Assembly: GCA_947488845.1 (NCBI GenBank)
Contig: CANLBM010000011.1
Span: 62,001-126,000 of the forward strand
Length of the DNA: 64,000 bases
Reading direction: 5' to 3'
Origin: an uncultured Sphingomonadaceae bacterium
GTDB taxonomy: Bacteria > Pseudomonadota > Alphaproteobacteria > Sphingomonadales > Sphingomonadaceae
The notes beneath the pieces were generated by a model. It was not told where the DNA came from. It saw only the letters and a list, made by a program, of their open reading frames with translations, and made no database searches. The translations under genes were made by a program, and so were the position numbers. Numbering within the stretch: position 1 is the first letter of the stretch; every line of letters starts with the position of its first letter. Below are positions 39,433 to 47,606 of this stretch, piece after piece.

Positions 39433-40349
39433 CAGACGCCGTTCAACGGAACTTTGAGATAACGCACGCCATTATCTTCCTCGGGCGGCAAATGGCCGGC
39501 CCGCATGTTGACCTGGACAGACGGCAGAATCAGTCGCGGCATATCCAGCGTCTTGTCGCGTTCGGTGCGCATTTTGACAAATTCGTCCTCGGTCACGCCA
39601 TCATGGGCATGGATGTTGTTCTTCCGCTGCTCGGCGACGGTGGTTTCCCAGACATATTCGGTCCGGCCAGCCGGCAGATAGTCATGGCACATGAACAGGC
39701 GGGTGTTGTCGGGCAGCGACAACAGGCGCCGCATCGAACGATAGAGCTTGCGCGCATCACCGCCGGGAAAATCGGCCCGGGCCGTTCCGTAGTCCGGCAT
39801 GAACATCGTATCGCCAACGAAGACCGCATCGCCGATGACATAGGCGATATCGGCCGGCGTATGGCCGGGCACGTGCATCACCGTCACATCGAGATCGCCG
39901 ATCTTGAACGTGTCTCCGTCGGCGAACAGACGGTCAAAATCCGATCCGTCGCGCTGGAAATCGGTGCCGGCGTTGAACAATTTGCCGAACACGTCCTGCA
40001 CCGTCACAATATGCTCGCCAATGGCAATCTTGCCACCGAGCTTCTCCTGCAGATAGGGCGCAGCCGACAGATGGTCGGCATGGGCATGAGTTTCGAGCAG
40101 CCACTGGACCGTCAGGTCCTGTTCCTTGACATAGGCAATAACCTCGTCAGCGGAATCGAAGGAGGTCCGTCCGGAAGCCGGGTCGAAATCGAATACGCTG
40201 TCGATGATCGCGGCGCATTTTGTCTCCTTGTCATGCACTACATAGGTCACCGTGTAGGTCGGCTGGTCAAAGAAAGCCTTGATAACAGGGAGCTGCTGCT
40301 GCGCGCGGGAGATTTGTTCCGTTGCATGAATCAGTGCCGAATCAGTCAT
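39432..40349 (-). CDS. Persulfide dioxygenase-like MBL-fold protein (Blh/ETHE1 group)
   Basis: A 305-residue metallo-beta-lactamase-fold protein with THAHADH near residue 90, GHTPADIAYV and GDTMFMPDYGTARADFPGGDA, motifs of the Blh/ETHE1 group, which oxidises glutathione persulfide to sulfite. Unlike the Blh of Xylella, it has no N-terminal DUF442 domain; that domain is found on the SQR in this operon. It is the first gene of the leftward run and faces the peroxiredoxin gene across a 100-base region with palindromes. Confidence 0.9.
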   Translation of the reverse strand: MTDSALIHATEQISRAQQQLPVIKAFFDQPTYTVTYVVHDKETKCAAIIDSVFDFDPASGRTSFDSADEVIAYVKEQDLTVQWLLETHAHADHLSAAPYLQEKLGGKIAIGEHIVTVQDVFGKLFNAGTDFQRDGSDFDRLFADGDTFKIGDLDVTVMHVPGHTPADIAYVIGDAVFVGDTMFMPDYGTARADFPGGDARKLYRSMRRLLSLPDNTRLFMCHDYLPAGRTEYVWETTVAEQRKNNIHAHDGVTEDEFVKMRTERDKTLDMPRLILPSVQVNMRAGHLPPEEDNGVRYLKVPLNGV

Positions 40350-40449
40350 AGATAATTCCTCAAATTCATATTTACATAAACTATGTAATACATTATATGT
40401 GTTGCGTCAATATGCTAACACTGTCAATTCTCGGGAGAGGTGAAAATTA
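40350..40449. promoter_or_regulatory. Divergent control region of the sulfur-stress locus
   Basis: Two palindromes lie side by side: TACATA-AAC-TATGTA at 40373-40387 and ACAT-TAT-ATGT at 40390-40400. AT-rich inverted repeats of this size suit dimeric ArsR-type repressors, and such a repressor is encoded as the second gene to the right. They are about midway between the two starts and could control both directions. GGGAGAGG (40433-40440) is the ribosome binding site for the peroxiredoxin. Confidence 0.65.
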
Positions 40450-41082
40450 ATGTCAGACGCGTTGCAGGTAAAGTCAGGGTCATTGCGTATAGGGGACGTC
40501 GCCCCGGACTTTGAGGCGCGCACGACCCGTGGCCCGGTAAAATTGTCCGACTATCGCGGACGGTGGTTGATCTTCTTCTCCCATCCCGCCGATTTCACCC
40601 CGGTCTGTACCACCGAATTCGTCGCCCTTGCGCGCCATCAGGACCAGTTTGAAGCGATGGATTGTGCCTTGCTCGGCCTGTCCGTGGACAGCTTATATTC
40701 CCACCTTGCCTGGGCGCGGGCCATCGAGGAAAAGTTCGACGTCAAAATCCCCTTTCCGATTGTCGAGGACCCGAGCATGGCAGTCGGCCGCGCCTTCGGC
40801 ATGATTGACGAAACCGCTGCCGACTCCGCCGCGATGCGCACCAGCTATTTTATCGATCCGGACGGCGTGGTCCGCGCGACCACCTGCTATCCGCACAATG
40901 TCGGGCGCTCGGTCGACGAGATGATTCGCCTGTTGGCGGCTTTGCAACTTACCGACAAGGCAGATGTCCTGATCCCCGAAGGATGGCAGCCGGGCGATGA
41001 CGTGCTGCAGATACCGCCGCTGTCGGCAACCGATATCAACCGCGAAGACGACTGGTTCTGCCACAGGGTGAAGGCCCCGTGA
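40450..41082 (+). CDS. 1-Cys peroxiredoxin (Prx6/AhpC-TSA family)
   Basis: A 210-residue peroxiredoxin with peroxidatic Cys53 in HPADFTPVCTTEF, and the Prx6-type C-terminal region with RATTCYPHNVGRSVDEMIRLL. It reduces hydroperoxides, possibly also persulfides. It is divergent from the sulfide-oxidation run and overlaps the ArsR gene as GTGA, indicating that regulator and peroxiredoxin are made together. Confidence 0.92.
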   Translation: MSDALQVKSGSLRIGDVAPDFEARTTRGPVKLSDYRGRWLIFFSHPADFTPVCTTEFVALARHQDQFEAMDCALLGLSVDSLYSHLAWARAIEEKFDVKIPFPIVEDPSMAVGRAFGMIDETAADSAAMRTSYFIDPDGVVRATTCYPHNVGRSVDEMIRLLAALQLTDKADVLIPEGWQPGDDVLQIPPLSATDINREDDWFCHRVKAP

Positions 41083-41477
41083 CGGCGATTTACGAAAGCC
41101 GTGATCGCGCCGATGCCGCGACCGAGAAGCTGAAAATCTTCGCCCAGCCGCAGCGGCTGATGATCCTGTCCTTTCTGCTCCGCGGAGAAAGCAGCGTCAG
41201 TGAAATTGATACAGCAACGCGCATTGGGCAACCGGCGCTAAGCCAGCAACTCGCTGCCTTGAGGCAGGCCGATGTCGTGAAAACACGTCGTGAAGGCAAA
41301 CAGATCTGGTACGATCTTGCCGATGATAGCTCTCGTCTCTGCGTCAGAACGATGGAGGCCTTGTTGACCGACCAGCCTGATCCGCAACGGATAATGGAGG
41401 CAGCTACAAAAGTCGCCGCCCCGGCGAAAAAGACAGTAACCGGGTCGGGCACCGCCGGTTTTGCGAAAATATTATAG
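41079..41477 (+). CDS. ArsR family regulator, BigR/SqrR-like but without the sensing cysteines
   Basis: A 132-residue winged-helix repressor: LKIFAQPQRLMILSFLLRGESSVSEI, then the recognition region GQPALSQQLAALRQADVVKTRREGKQIWYDL, as in BigR and SqrR. Aligned by eye with BigR, the first sensing Cys (LMLVC) is Ser31 here and the second position is Thr; the only Cys is Cys88, elsewhere. The thiol switch known for the family therefore appears missing or changed. The start is GTG, overlapping the peroxiredoxin stop. It likely binds the palindromes at 40373-40400. Confidence 0.88.
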   Translation: MTAIYESRDRADAATEKLKIFAQPQRLMILSFLLRGESSVSEIDTATRIGQPALSQQLAALRQADVVKTRREGKQIWYDLADDSSRLCVRTMEALLTDQPDPQRIMEAATKVAAPAKKTVTGSGTAGFAKIL

Positions 41478-41492
41478 GATAGGAAAATCACC

Positions 41493-42368
41493 ATGAGCAA
41501 TGTCAGCGCCGGTCAAGCCCAGCAACCTCAGGAATTGAAACCGGAAGACTGGGCCGGTGAGATGGGGCTCAAATGGCTGGCGAGTCTCTCGTTGTTCGAA
41601 GAGATGATCGCCCCGATTGGCGAAGCCTTGCTTGTCCGGGCCGATTATCAGGATGGCGAGACGGTGATTGACCTCGGTTGTGGAGGGGGTGCGACCACAC
41701 TTGCCATTGGGAGCGCAGTTGCGCCGTCCGGCAAGGTCATGGGGCTAGATATATCCCCCGACCTCGTGGCCGCAGCGCAGGGCCGAGCGGCAAAAAGCGG
41801 TGCGAGCAATATAGAATTTACCTGCGCCGACGCCGCCACCGTTCAATTGCCGGACGCGCCTTATGATCGTCTTTTCTCGCGCTTTGGCAGCATGTTTTTC
41901 GAAGATCCGGTCCGCGCCTTTACGAATCTTCACGGGCTCGTCCGAAAAGGCGGGCGTATTGATGTCGCGGTGTGGGGACCGCCGCGAGACAATCTCTGGA
42001 TGATGGAAATGATGGGCGTTGTCAGGAATCACGTCGAAATTCCGCCAGCGGTGCCCCGCGCCCCGGGACCGTTTGCGTTCGAAGATCTGGAATATCTGGG
42101 CGGGATACTGGACGGCAGCGGTTTCAGCGATGTTGATATTGTCGCCTATGAAGCACTGCAGCCCGTCGGAGGTATCGGTGCAACACCCGAGCAGGCTGTC
42201 GCCTTTGCCTTTGCATCGCTCGCCGTCGGTCGAGCGCTGAATGACAAGGGTGACGCAGTCATTGACGCCGCCAGCCAGGAACTGGCCGACCTTTTTGCAC
42301 GCTATCATGTGCCGGGAAAGGGCGTGATGATGAAGGGAAAAGTCTGGTTGGTATCGGCGATTGCGTGA
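41493..42368 (+). CDS. Class I SAM-dependent methyltransferase
   Basis: A 291-residue methyltransferase with motif I VIDLGCGGGATTLAIG (about residues 55-70), a GLDIS acidic loop and a UbiE/Coq5-like layout. The substrate is unknown. It starts 15 bases after the ArsR gene, with AGGA upstream, so it probably belongs to the peroxiredoxin-regulator transcript. A thiol or metalloid methyltransferase role would fit the context but is not shown. Confidence 0.88.
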   Translation: MSNVSAGQAQQPQELKPEDWAGEMGLKWLASLSLFEEMIAPIGEALLVRADYQDGETVIDLGCGGGATTLAIGSAVAPSGKVMGLDISPDLVAAAQGRAAKSGASNIEFTCADAATVQLPDAPYDRLFSRFGSMFFEDPVRAFTNLHGLVRKGGRIDVAVWGPPRDNLWMMEMMGVVRNHVEIPPAVPRAPGPFAFEDLEYLGGILDGSGFSDVDIVAYEALQPVGGIGATPEQAVAFAFASLAVGRALNDKGDAVIDAASQELADLFARYHVPGKGVMMKGKVWLVSAIA

Positions 42369-42453
42369 GATGGCCATCCTGGCCGCGAACCTTTCGTGTG
42401 TCTTGATACCGAATAACCGTATCCAGCCCGGCTCGACACATCAGCGATTTTCT

Positions 42454-42489
42454 ACCTCCTGTTCGGTCGGATATTTGCGAACAGGAGGT
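42454..42489 (+). promoter_or_regulatory. Stem-loop that sequesters an AGGAGGT sequence
   Basis: Perfect 12-bp arms 42454-42465 and 42478-42489 around a 12-base loop. The right arm contains AGGAGGT, the full complement of the 16S rRNA tail; the left arm is the matching ACCTCCT. No T-run follows on either strand. An ATG at 42507 is 17 bases downstream, too far for normal initiation. It may be a transcription end stabiliser of the methyltransferase gene or a leader element of the next gene. Confidence 0.5.
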
Positions 42490-42590
42490 GTTACTCAAGA
42501 TAACACATGGAAATAATTGCATTTACTTTGGCGGGTTTTTCGATAATTCTCCGTTTGGGTCGTGACCATATAATATTGAGGGATAGGTAT

Positions 42591-43769
42591 ATGAACGACG
42601 AACAATACGGAGCATCGCTGGTCCAGCGGGTGAAAGCCATATTAATGCAGCCTCGCGCGGAATGGCCCGTTATCGAAGCCGAAGCGTCCAGTATCACTTC
42701 ACTCTATAAATCCTACATCTTGCCGCTGGCGGCGATCGGGCCGGTTGCCGGGTTCATCCATGCTGTCGTCTTTGGCAACAGCTTTTTCGGGATCACGCAC
42801 CGGCCGTCTTTCATGTCGGCCCTGTCGACTGCAGTGGTCAGCTATATATTCACGCTGATCGGCGTTTTTCTGATGGCGTTGGTGATCGACTTTCTGGCAC
42901 CCCGTTTTGGCGGCACCGCGAACCGGAATAATGCCTTCAAGCTGGCCGCATATAGCGCAACAGCGGCCTGGGTTGCCGGAGTCTTCCAGCTAATTCCGGG
43001 CCTCGGGATGCTGGCGATTTTGGGGCTATATGGATTATATCTCCTATTTGTCGGCATTCCGGTGATGATGAAAGCACCGGAAGACAAGGCGCTTATCTAC
43101 ACCGGTGCAATCCTTGCCGTCGGCTTTGTCGCGGGGATGATCTTCAGCGTGATTCTGGCGCCGCTGATGATTTTGACCAGTTCGGTTCCGGAAGTCAGTG
43201 ACGGCAGTTTGTCCGGCAGCGTCAACGTGCCCGGAGTCGGATCATTCGATTTGGGAGAATTGGAAAAAGCCGGCGAGAAAATGGCGGCTGCCAACGAACG
43301 GGCGCAAAACGGCCAGGCCACGACATTGCCATCAAAGCAGCTTGCCGCAATGCTTCCGGCCGCGTTGCCTGGCGGGTTGGTCAAGACCAATACTCATTCC
43401 AGCGGAACGTCGGTTGGCGGCGTTGGTGCGTCCAGCGCGGCCGCCAGCTATGGCGATGACGAGAAGCGGATCGATCTGACCATCACCGACCTCGGTATTG
43501 CCGGAAGCCTCGCCACGTTGGGCGGTGCGATGAATATGGAATCCGAAAGCCAGAACGGGACGGTGATCGAAAAAATTGGCAAGATTGACGGACGTCTCAC
43601 GACAATCCGCTATGATAGCGCCAGCAAGGATGGCCGCTACGGCATGATCGTGGGCGACCGTTTCAACGTGCAAGCCGACGGATATGCCAATTCCATCGCG
43701 GATCTGCGCGCCGTGCTCAATCAGATAGATATTGATGCGTTGGAATCGATCGCAAGATCCGGCGAGTGA
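42591..43769 (+). CDS. Yip1-domain membrane protein with long soluble C-terminal region
   Basis: A 392-residue protein. Residues 1-205 form a Yip1-type domain: a short amphipathic start (VQRVKAILMQPRAEWPVIEAE) and about five membrane helices. The rest (about 210-392) is a Gly/Ser-rich linker and a compact alpha-beta region of unknown family. ATG 42591 has GAGGG at good spacing; an earlier in-frame ATG at 42507 would add 28 residues. It overlaps the following lipoprotein gene (GTGA) and starts the envelope cluster. Confidence 0.85.
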   Translation: MNDEQYGASLVQRVKAILMQPRAEWPVIEAEASSITSLYKSYILPLAAIGPVAGFIHAVVFGNSFFGITHRPSFMSALSTAVVSYIFTLIGVFLMALVIDFLAPRFGGTANRNNAFKLAAYSATAAWVAGVFQLIPGLGMLAILGLYGLYLLFVGIPVMMKAPEDKALIYTGAILAVGFVAGMIFSVILAPLMILTSSVPEVSDGSLSGSVNVPGVGSFDLGELEKAGEKMAAANERAQNGQATTLPSKQLAAMLPAALPGGLVKTNTHSSGTSVGGVGASSAAASYGDDEKRIDLTITDLGIAGSLATLGGAMNMESESQNGTVIEKIGKIDGRLTTIRYDSASKDGRYGMIVGDRFNVQADGYANSIADLRAVLNQIDIDALESIARSGE

Positions 43770-44230
43770 AATTAATATCGCGAAGGAGTTCACGCATCAT
43801 TCCTGGCTGGGTGCTGGCCCCTTCACTATTGTCTCTGATCAGCTGTGCAACCGTGGACAGTGGCGCAAAGGCGGCTTGCCCCGAGTCACAAGCGATGCAG
43901 GTAGAAAATTATCACTCGTGGATCCTGTTGCCGCACGATGCGATTATCGAGCAGCAAACCGCCGGTCATCCGCCGGAATATGCCAGTGATAATCATGCCA
44001 TTGTCGCAAAGACGCCGGGGACGGTTGAAGCTGCGCTGGCTTTCTATCGCTGCATGTTGCCGCGCCAGAATCTGTCGATCATCAGCGAAGAGCAAGGCAA
44101 TGTGTTGCTCATTCGCTTCGCTGGCGATGCTGTTGATGATGGCTCGATCACGCTCAGCGACGACGGCATTGGAACCCGCATCGAGATATTCGTCATCGAA
44201 ACGGAGAAACCGGACCGTCCCATCCGGTAA
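43766..44230 (+). CDS. Putative lipoprotein of the envelope cluster
   Basis: A 154-residue protein with an N-terminal signal peptide and lipobox LISC (Cys about residue 27), followed by a region of unknown family with ALAFYRCMLPRQNLSIISEEQGNVLLIRF. The start is GTG, overlapping the Yip1 gene stop. The pattern of a small domain with an amphipathic helix and two-strand hairpin resembles the lipoproteins at 48554 and 49092 only in size and export, not in sequence. Confidence 0.75.
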   Translation: MKLISRRSSRIIPGWVLAPSLLSLISCATVDSGAKAACPESQAMQVENYHSWILLPHDAIIEQQTAGHPPEYASDNHAIVAKTPGTVEAALAFYRCMLPRQNLSIISEEQGNVLLIRFAGDAVDDGSITLSDDGIGTRIEIFVIETEKPDRPIR

Positions 44231-44330
44231 AATCGCGGCAATGTAGAAAAAGCCTTGCTATACCAGCCACATGCACGAGAAGAGTATCTTCTTCCGGCGC
44301 ACTGCCCGGAATTTTGCATGGGAACATTGA

Positions 44331-44894
44331 ATGGGGAGTGATCGCCGTGAAAGTGAAGCTGAAAGCCGCAAGCTAAATCTGTCCGAAGAGCTGATCGCCG
44401 AGACCTATGACGCTTTGCGCCGAATAGCATCGCGTCAACTGAGCCGAGGGGCCACCGGTCCATCGCTCAACACCACCATGATCGTGCACGAAGCCTGGCT
44501 GAAATTATCTGCCTCCGAAGGATCGTCCTACATCGACCGCAACCATTATCTGGCAACGGCATCCCGGGCGATGCGGCAGATATTGGTGGACCACGCCCGC
44601 CGCAAGACCGCTGAAAAGCGCGGCGGGGGTGCAGCGCATGTCCTGCTGGACGAGAATCTGGTCGCAGACACTGCCCCTTCGGAAGCGATAGTGACGATTG
44701 ATGAAGCGCTTGCAGCGCTGTCTGACCGCGTTCCGGAACTGGAGGCAGTGGTCGAATGCCGGTTTTTCGCCGGCCTGACCGTCGAGGAAACCGCCCACGC
44801 TCTGGATCGGTCGACGCGGACCGTTGAACGGCAATGGACACGGGCGCGGATCTATCTCGCGGAACATTTTGTGGCGGATGATGGCGCCGTTTGA
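44331..44894 (+). CDS. ECF sigma factor of the kinase-associated type
   Basis: A 187-residue ECF sigma factor: region 2 (TYDALRRIASRQLSRG...HEAWLKL...FLATASRAMRQILVDHARRK-like, residues 24-95) and region 4 (LEAVVECRFFAGLTVEETAHALDRSTRTVERQWTRARIYL, about 137-176). The DHARRK element and the adjacent Ser/Thr kinase gene are typical of the ECF group (TIGR02999-like) found beside protein kinases and lacking a classical anti-sigma factor. It would direct expression of an envelope regulon, perhaps this cluster. Confidence 0.9.
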   Translation: MGSDRRESEAESRKLNLSEELIAETYDALRRIASRQLSRGATGPSLNTTMIVHEAWLKLSASEGSSYIDRNHYLATASRAMRQILVDHARRKTAEKRGGGAAHVLLDENLVADTAPSEAIVTIDEALAALSDRVPELEAVVECRFFAGLTVEETAHALDRSTRTVERQWTRARIYLAEHFVADDGAV

Positions 44895-44919
44895 CGTTAT
44901 CAGACCGACAAGGAAATTC

Positions 44920-44976
44920 ATGGTCGCTTTTGAATTCCCATTGAAACAGGATCGCAAACCAGTCCTTCCAATCTAG
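44920..44976 (+). CDS. Possible 18-residue ORF between sigma factor and kinase genes
   Basis: MVAFEFPLKQDRKPVLPI is encoded from an ATG that has AAGGA five bases upstream and ends in TAG. It is flanked by the ECF sigma and kinase genes. A second, six-codon frame (44987-45007) overlaps the kinase start as ATGA. Either may be a translational leader or chance; no family is known. Confidence 0.25.
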   Translation: MVAFEFPLKQDRKPVLPI

Positions 44977-45003
44977 CGGGTCGCATATGACAACGGACGC
45001 AAT

Positions 45004-47490
45004 ATGAAACAGGATATCAGCACGTCTGATTGGAAAAGGGTGGATCAAGCGCTCGACCATGTCTTGACCTTGGCGGCGGGCAAGCGTGCTTCATGGATCA
45101 AGAGCCATTTCGCCAAAGAGCCCGCGCTGGGTATGCGCACGCAATTGTTACTGGGAAAACTGGCAAATAATGACGCGCTGTTCACCGTGCTGGAACAAAA
45201 GCGCGACATCTTCCTCGATATGGTTGTTCCGGAATTTGCGCGTGATTCCGAAGATCCGCGCGTCGGGGCACATTATGGCCCCTGGAGGATCGTCACCCAT
45301 ATCGGATCGGGCGGGCTGGCCGAGGTCTATCAAGTCGAACGGGATGATGATCGCTACCGGCAGAAAGCGGCGCTGAAAATCATGCGGGCGTCGATCCTGA
45401 GCGACGACCTGATCAATTTATTCCATCGCGAACGCAATGTTCTGGCCAGTCTTGAACATCACGGACTGGTTCGGATCATCGATGGCGGCGAGACGGCTAC
45501 CGGCTCTCCCTGGCTGGTCATGGAATATGTCGATGGTCTGCCGATAACCGAATATTGCGCGTCACACGAACTGCCCCTGGCGGCCCGCCTCGGGCTCGTC
45601 GCACAAGCAGCGGACGCATTGCAGGCCGCCCATAACCGGCTGGTCCTGCATGGCGACATCAAGCCCGAACATGTCATGGTTCAGGAAGACGGGTCGATCA
45701 AGCTGCTGGACTTCGGCATCGCCCAATTGCTCGACGAGGACGGGCTGGGTGGCCCGGCCATCGCCGTGTCTCCTGCTATCGCCTCGCCCGAACATCGTGC
45801 CGGAACAGCATTGACCATCAGCAGTGACATTTTCCAGATGGGCCTGGTCCTGAAGCAGCTGATATCAGATTTTGACCTTGATGCCGATCATATGGCCGTG
45901 GCGGAGATGGCAACGGCTTCCGATCCGGCGGCAAGATATCCGTCCGCGTCGCAATTGGCGATGGACCTGAGAAAGCTGATCGACGGACAGGCAGTCATGG
46001 CAGCGCCGGACAGCAAAGCCGCAGGGCTTTGGCGCCTGGTCAGGCGCAATCCATGGACAGCTGCCTTGGCGGCGTCCTTGTTGCTGGGTCTTGCCGGCTG
46101 GGGATTGACCGCCTCGATCTATGCGAACCAGATTCGTGACCAAAGGAATATCGCGGTTGCGGCTCTGGACCGGGTCGAGCGGGGCAGGGATATGCTGCTC
46201 AATCTGTTCCGCCGGTTCGATCCCCTGGAGATGGATGCGGTGGGCCCGCAATCGGCGACGACGCTTAAGATGCTGGAAGCTTCTCTGGCCGACGCACGCA
46301 AAACGCTTGCGGATGATCCGGCTCTGATCGCCGATCTGCTGGGCTGGACAGCGCGCGGCCACCAACGGGGCAATGACCTTCCGGCGGCGGTAAAACTGAC
46401 CGCAGAGGCGGTGGCGTTGCTGGACCGTGCCAAGGCACCGCAAGATAATGCCTATGCCTCTGCTTTGGCCTATCTGGGCTATCTGCAAAGCCAAGGTGGT
46501 GACCGGAAGGCCGGTCAGGCGAAGCTGGACCGGGCGATGGTCTTGCTGGATCGGAACAAGAGTGAAGATATCCACGCGCTCGACATATTATTGCTGACTG
46601 CCTGGCATCAGGAAGGACAGTGGAGAGAACAGAAAAGGCTGTTCGAACGGGTGGAGGCACTGGCAGTGAAACTCGACCAGATTCCCGCCACTGTCGAAGC
46701 CGGTTCGGGGCTGGGCCGGTCGCTGGCTGGTCTGGGTGAGGGGTCGGCCGCGCAAGTCCAGCTCGACAAGACTCTCGATGTCGCCCGCAAATATTACGGC
46801 GACAATCACCCGCGTCTGTCGATCATCTACTCCGATCTTGGCCGACTGGCGGCGTCGCAGGGAAAACCGCAGGCGGCGATAGAATATCATCGCAAGGCTC
46901 TGGAATTGTCGGTCGCAGCCTTCGGCCCCGATTATTCGTCAAACCTGTCACATCGCAACAATCTTGCCCTGGCCCTGGTCGAGGCAGGCCAGATCGAAGC
47001 AGCGATATCCCAGTTTCGGCAAGTCCTGGTGCAGACGCAGTCCGAACACGGGAAACGATCTTTGGAGTCAGGAGAGGTGCAGCAAAATCTTGCTGCGGCC
47101 CTCGTCCAGGCAGGGCAATTTGTACAAGCCGGAACGGAATTGCGGGATGCCGAAAATATTTTCTCGCTCCATCTTCCGGACAATCACCCGCGCCGTGCCT
47201 TTCCTTCGCTGACCCGCGCCGAAATGCGTATCGCCCAAGGCCGATTTGCCGAAGCGCAGGTTGACGCGCAGCGCGCATTCGACTTGCTTTCCAGAGCGTT
47301 GCCTGACGGCCATTTCGCGATCGAGGTGGCCCGGTGCCGGATCGGGATATCGCTAATGGGACAGGGAAAGAAGAGGGAAGCGAAGCCGTTTATTCAGACC
47401 GCCTATCGCGGCCTGAAGGCGTCGAAGATACCGCTGCCGGATCGATATCTGCATTCTTGCAAGGCGGCCGCCGCAAAATTCTCTATCTAG
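45004..47490 (+). CDS. Transmembrane Ser/Thr protein kinase with TPR-type C-terminal region
   Basis: An 828-residue protein. The kinase domain lies at about residues 92-330: P-loop GSGGLAEVY (101-109), ATP lysine Lys125, catalytic loop HGDIKPEHV (216-224) and DFG (236-238). In the catalytic loop the usual Arg before Asp218 is Gly and the usual Asn is His223. A membrane helix follows (351-372), then a helical repeat region to the end (YLGYLQSQGGDRKAGQAKLDRA; YSDLGRLAASQGKPQAAIEYHRKALEL; LALALVEAGQIEAAISQFRQVL) facing the periplasm. It is paired with the ECF sigma gene. Confidence 0.9.
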   Translation: MKQDISTSDWKRVDQALDHVLTLAAGKRASWIKSHFAKEPALGMRTQLLLGKLANNDALFTVLEQKRDIFLDMVVPEFARDSEDPRVGAHYGPWRIVTHIGSGGLAEVYQVERDDDRYRQKAALKIMRASILSDDLINLFHRERNVLASLEHHGLVRIIDGGETATGSPWLVMEYVDGLPITEYCASHELPLAARLGLVAQAADALQAAHNRLVLHGDIKPEHVMVQEDGSIKLLDFGIAQLLDEDGLGGPAIAVSPAIASPEHRAGTALTISSDIFQMGLVLKQLISDFDLDADHMAVAEMATASDPAARYPSASQLAMDLRKLIDGQAVMAAPDSKAAGLWRLVRRNPWTAALAASLLLGLAGWGLTASIYANQIRDQRNIAVAALDRVERGRDMLLNLFRRFDPLEMDAVGPQSATTLKMLEASLADARKTLADDPALIADLLGWTARGHQRGNDLPAAVKLTAEAVALLDRAKAPQDNAYASALAYLGYLQSQGGDRKAGQAKLDRAMVLLDRNKSEDIHALDILLLTAWHQEGQWREQKRLFERVEALAVKLDQIPATVEAGSGLGRSLAGLGEGSAAQVQLDKTLDVARKYYGDNHPRLSIIYSDLGRLAASQGKPQAAIEYHRKALELSVAAFGPDYSSNLSHRNNLALALVEAGQIEAAISQFRQVLVQTQSEHGKRSLESGEVQQNLAAALVQAGQFVQAGTELRDAENIFSLHLPDNHPRRAFPSLTRAEMRIAQGRFAEAQVDAQRAFDLLSRALPDGHFAIEVARCRIGISLMGQGKKREAKPFIQTAYRGLKASKIPLPDRYLHSCKAAAAKFSI

Positions 47491-47606
47491 TTCCTTCTGA
47501 AAATTGGCGGTATTTTTCCCAGCTTTGCGTTGGAGGGGTGATTGGCAATGATCTTGAGGATTGCTGCACCGGTCATTCGATGTTTCAACGGCAAAGGAAT
47601 CCTGAA

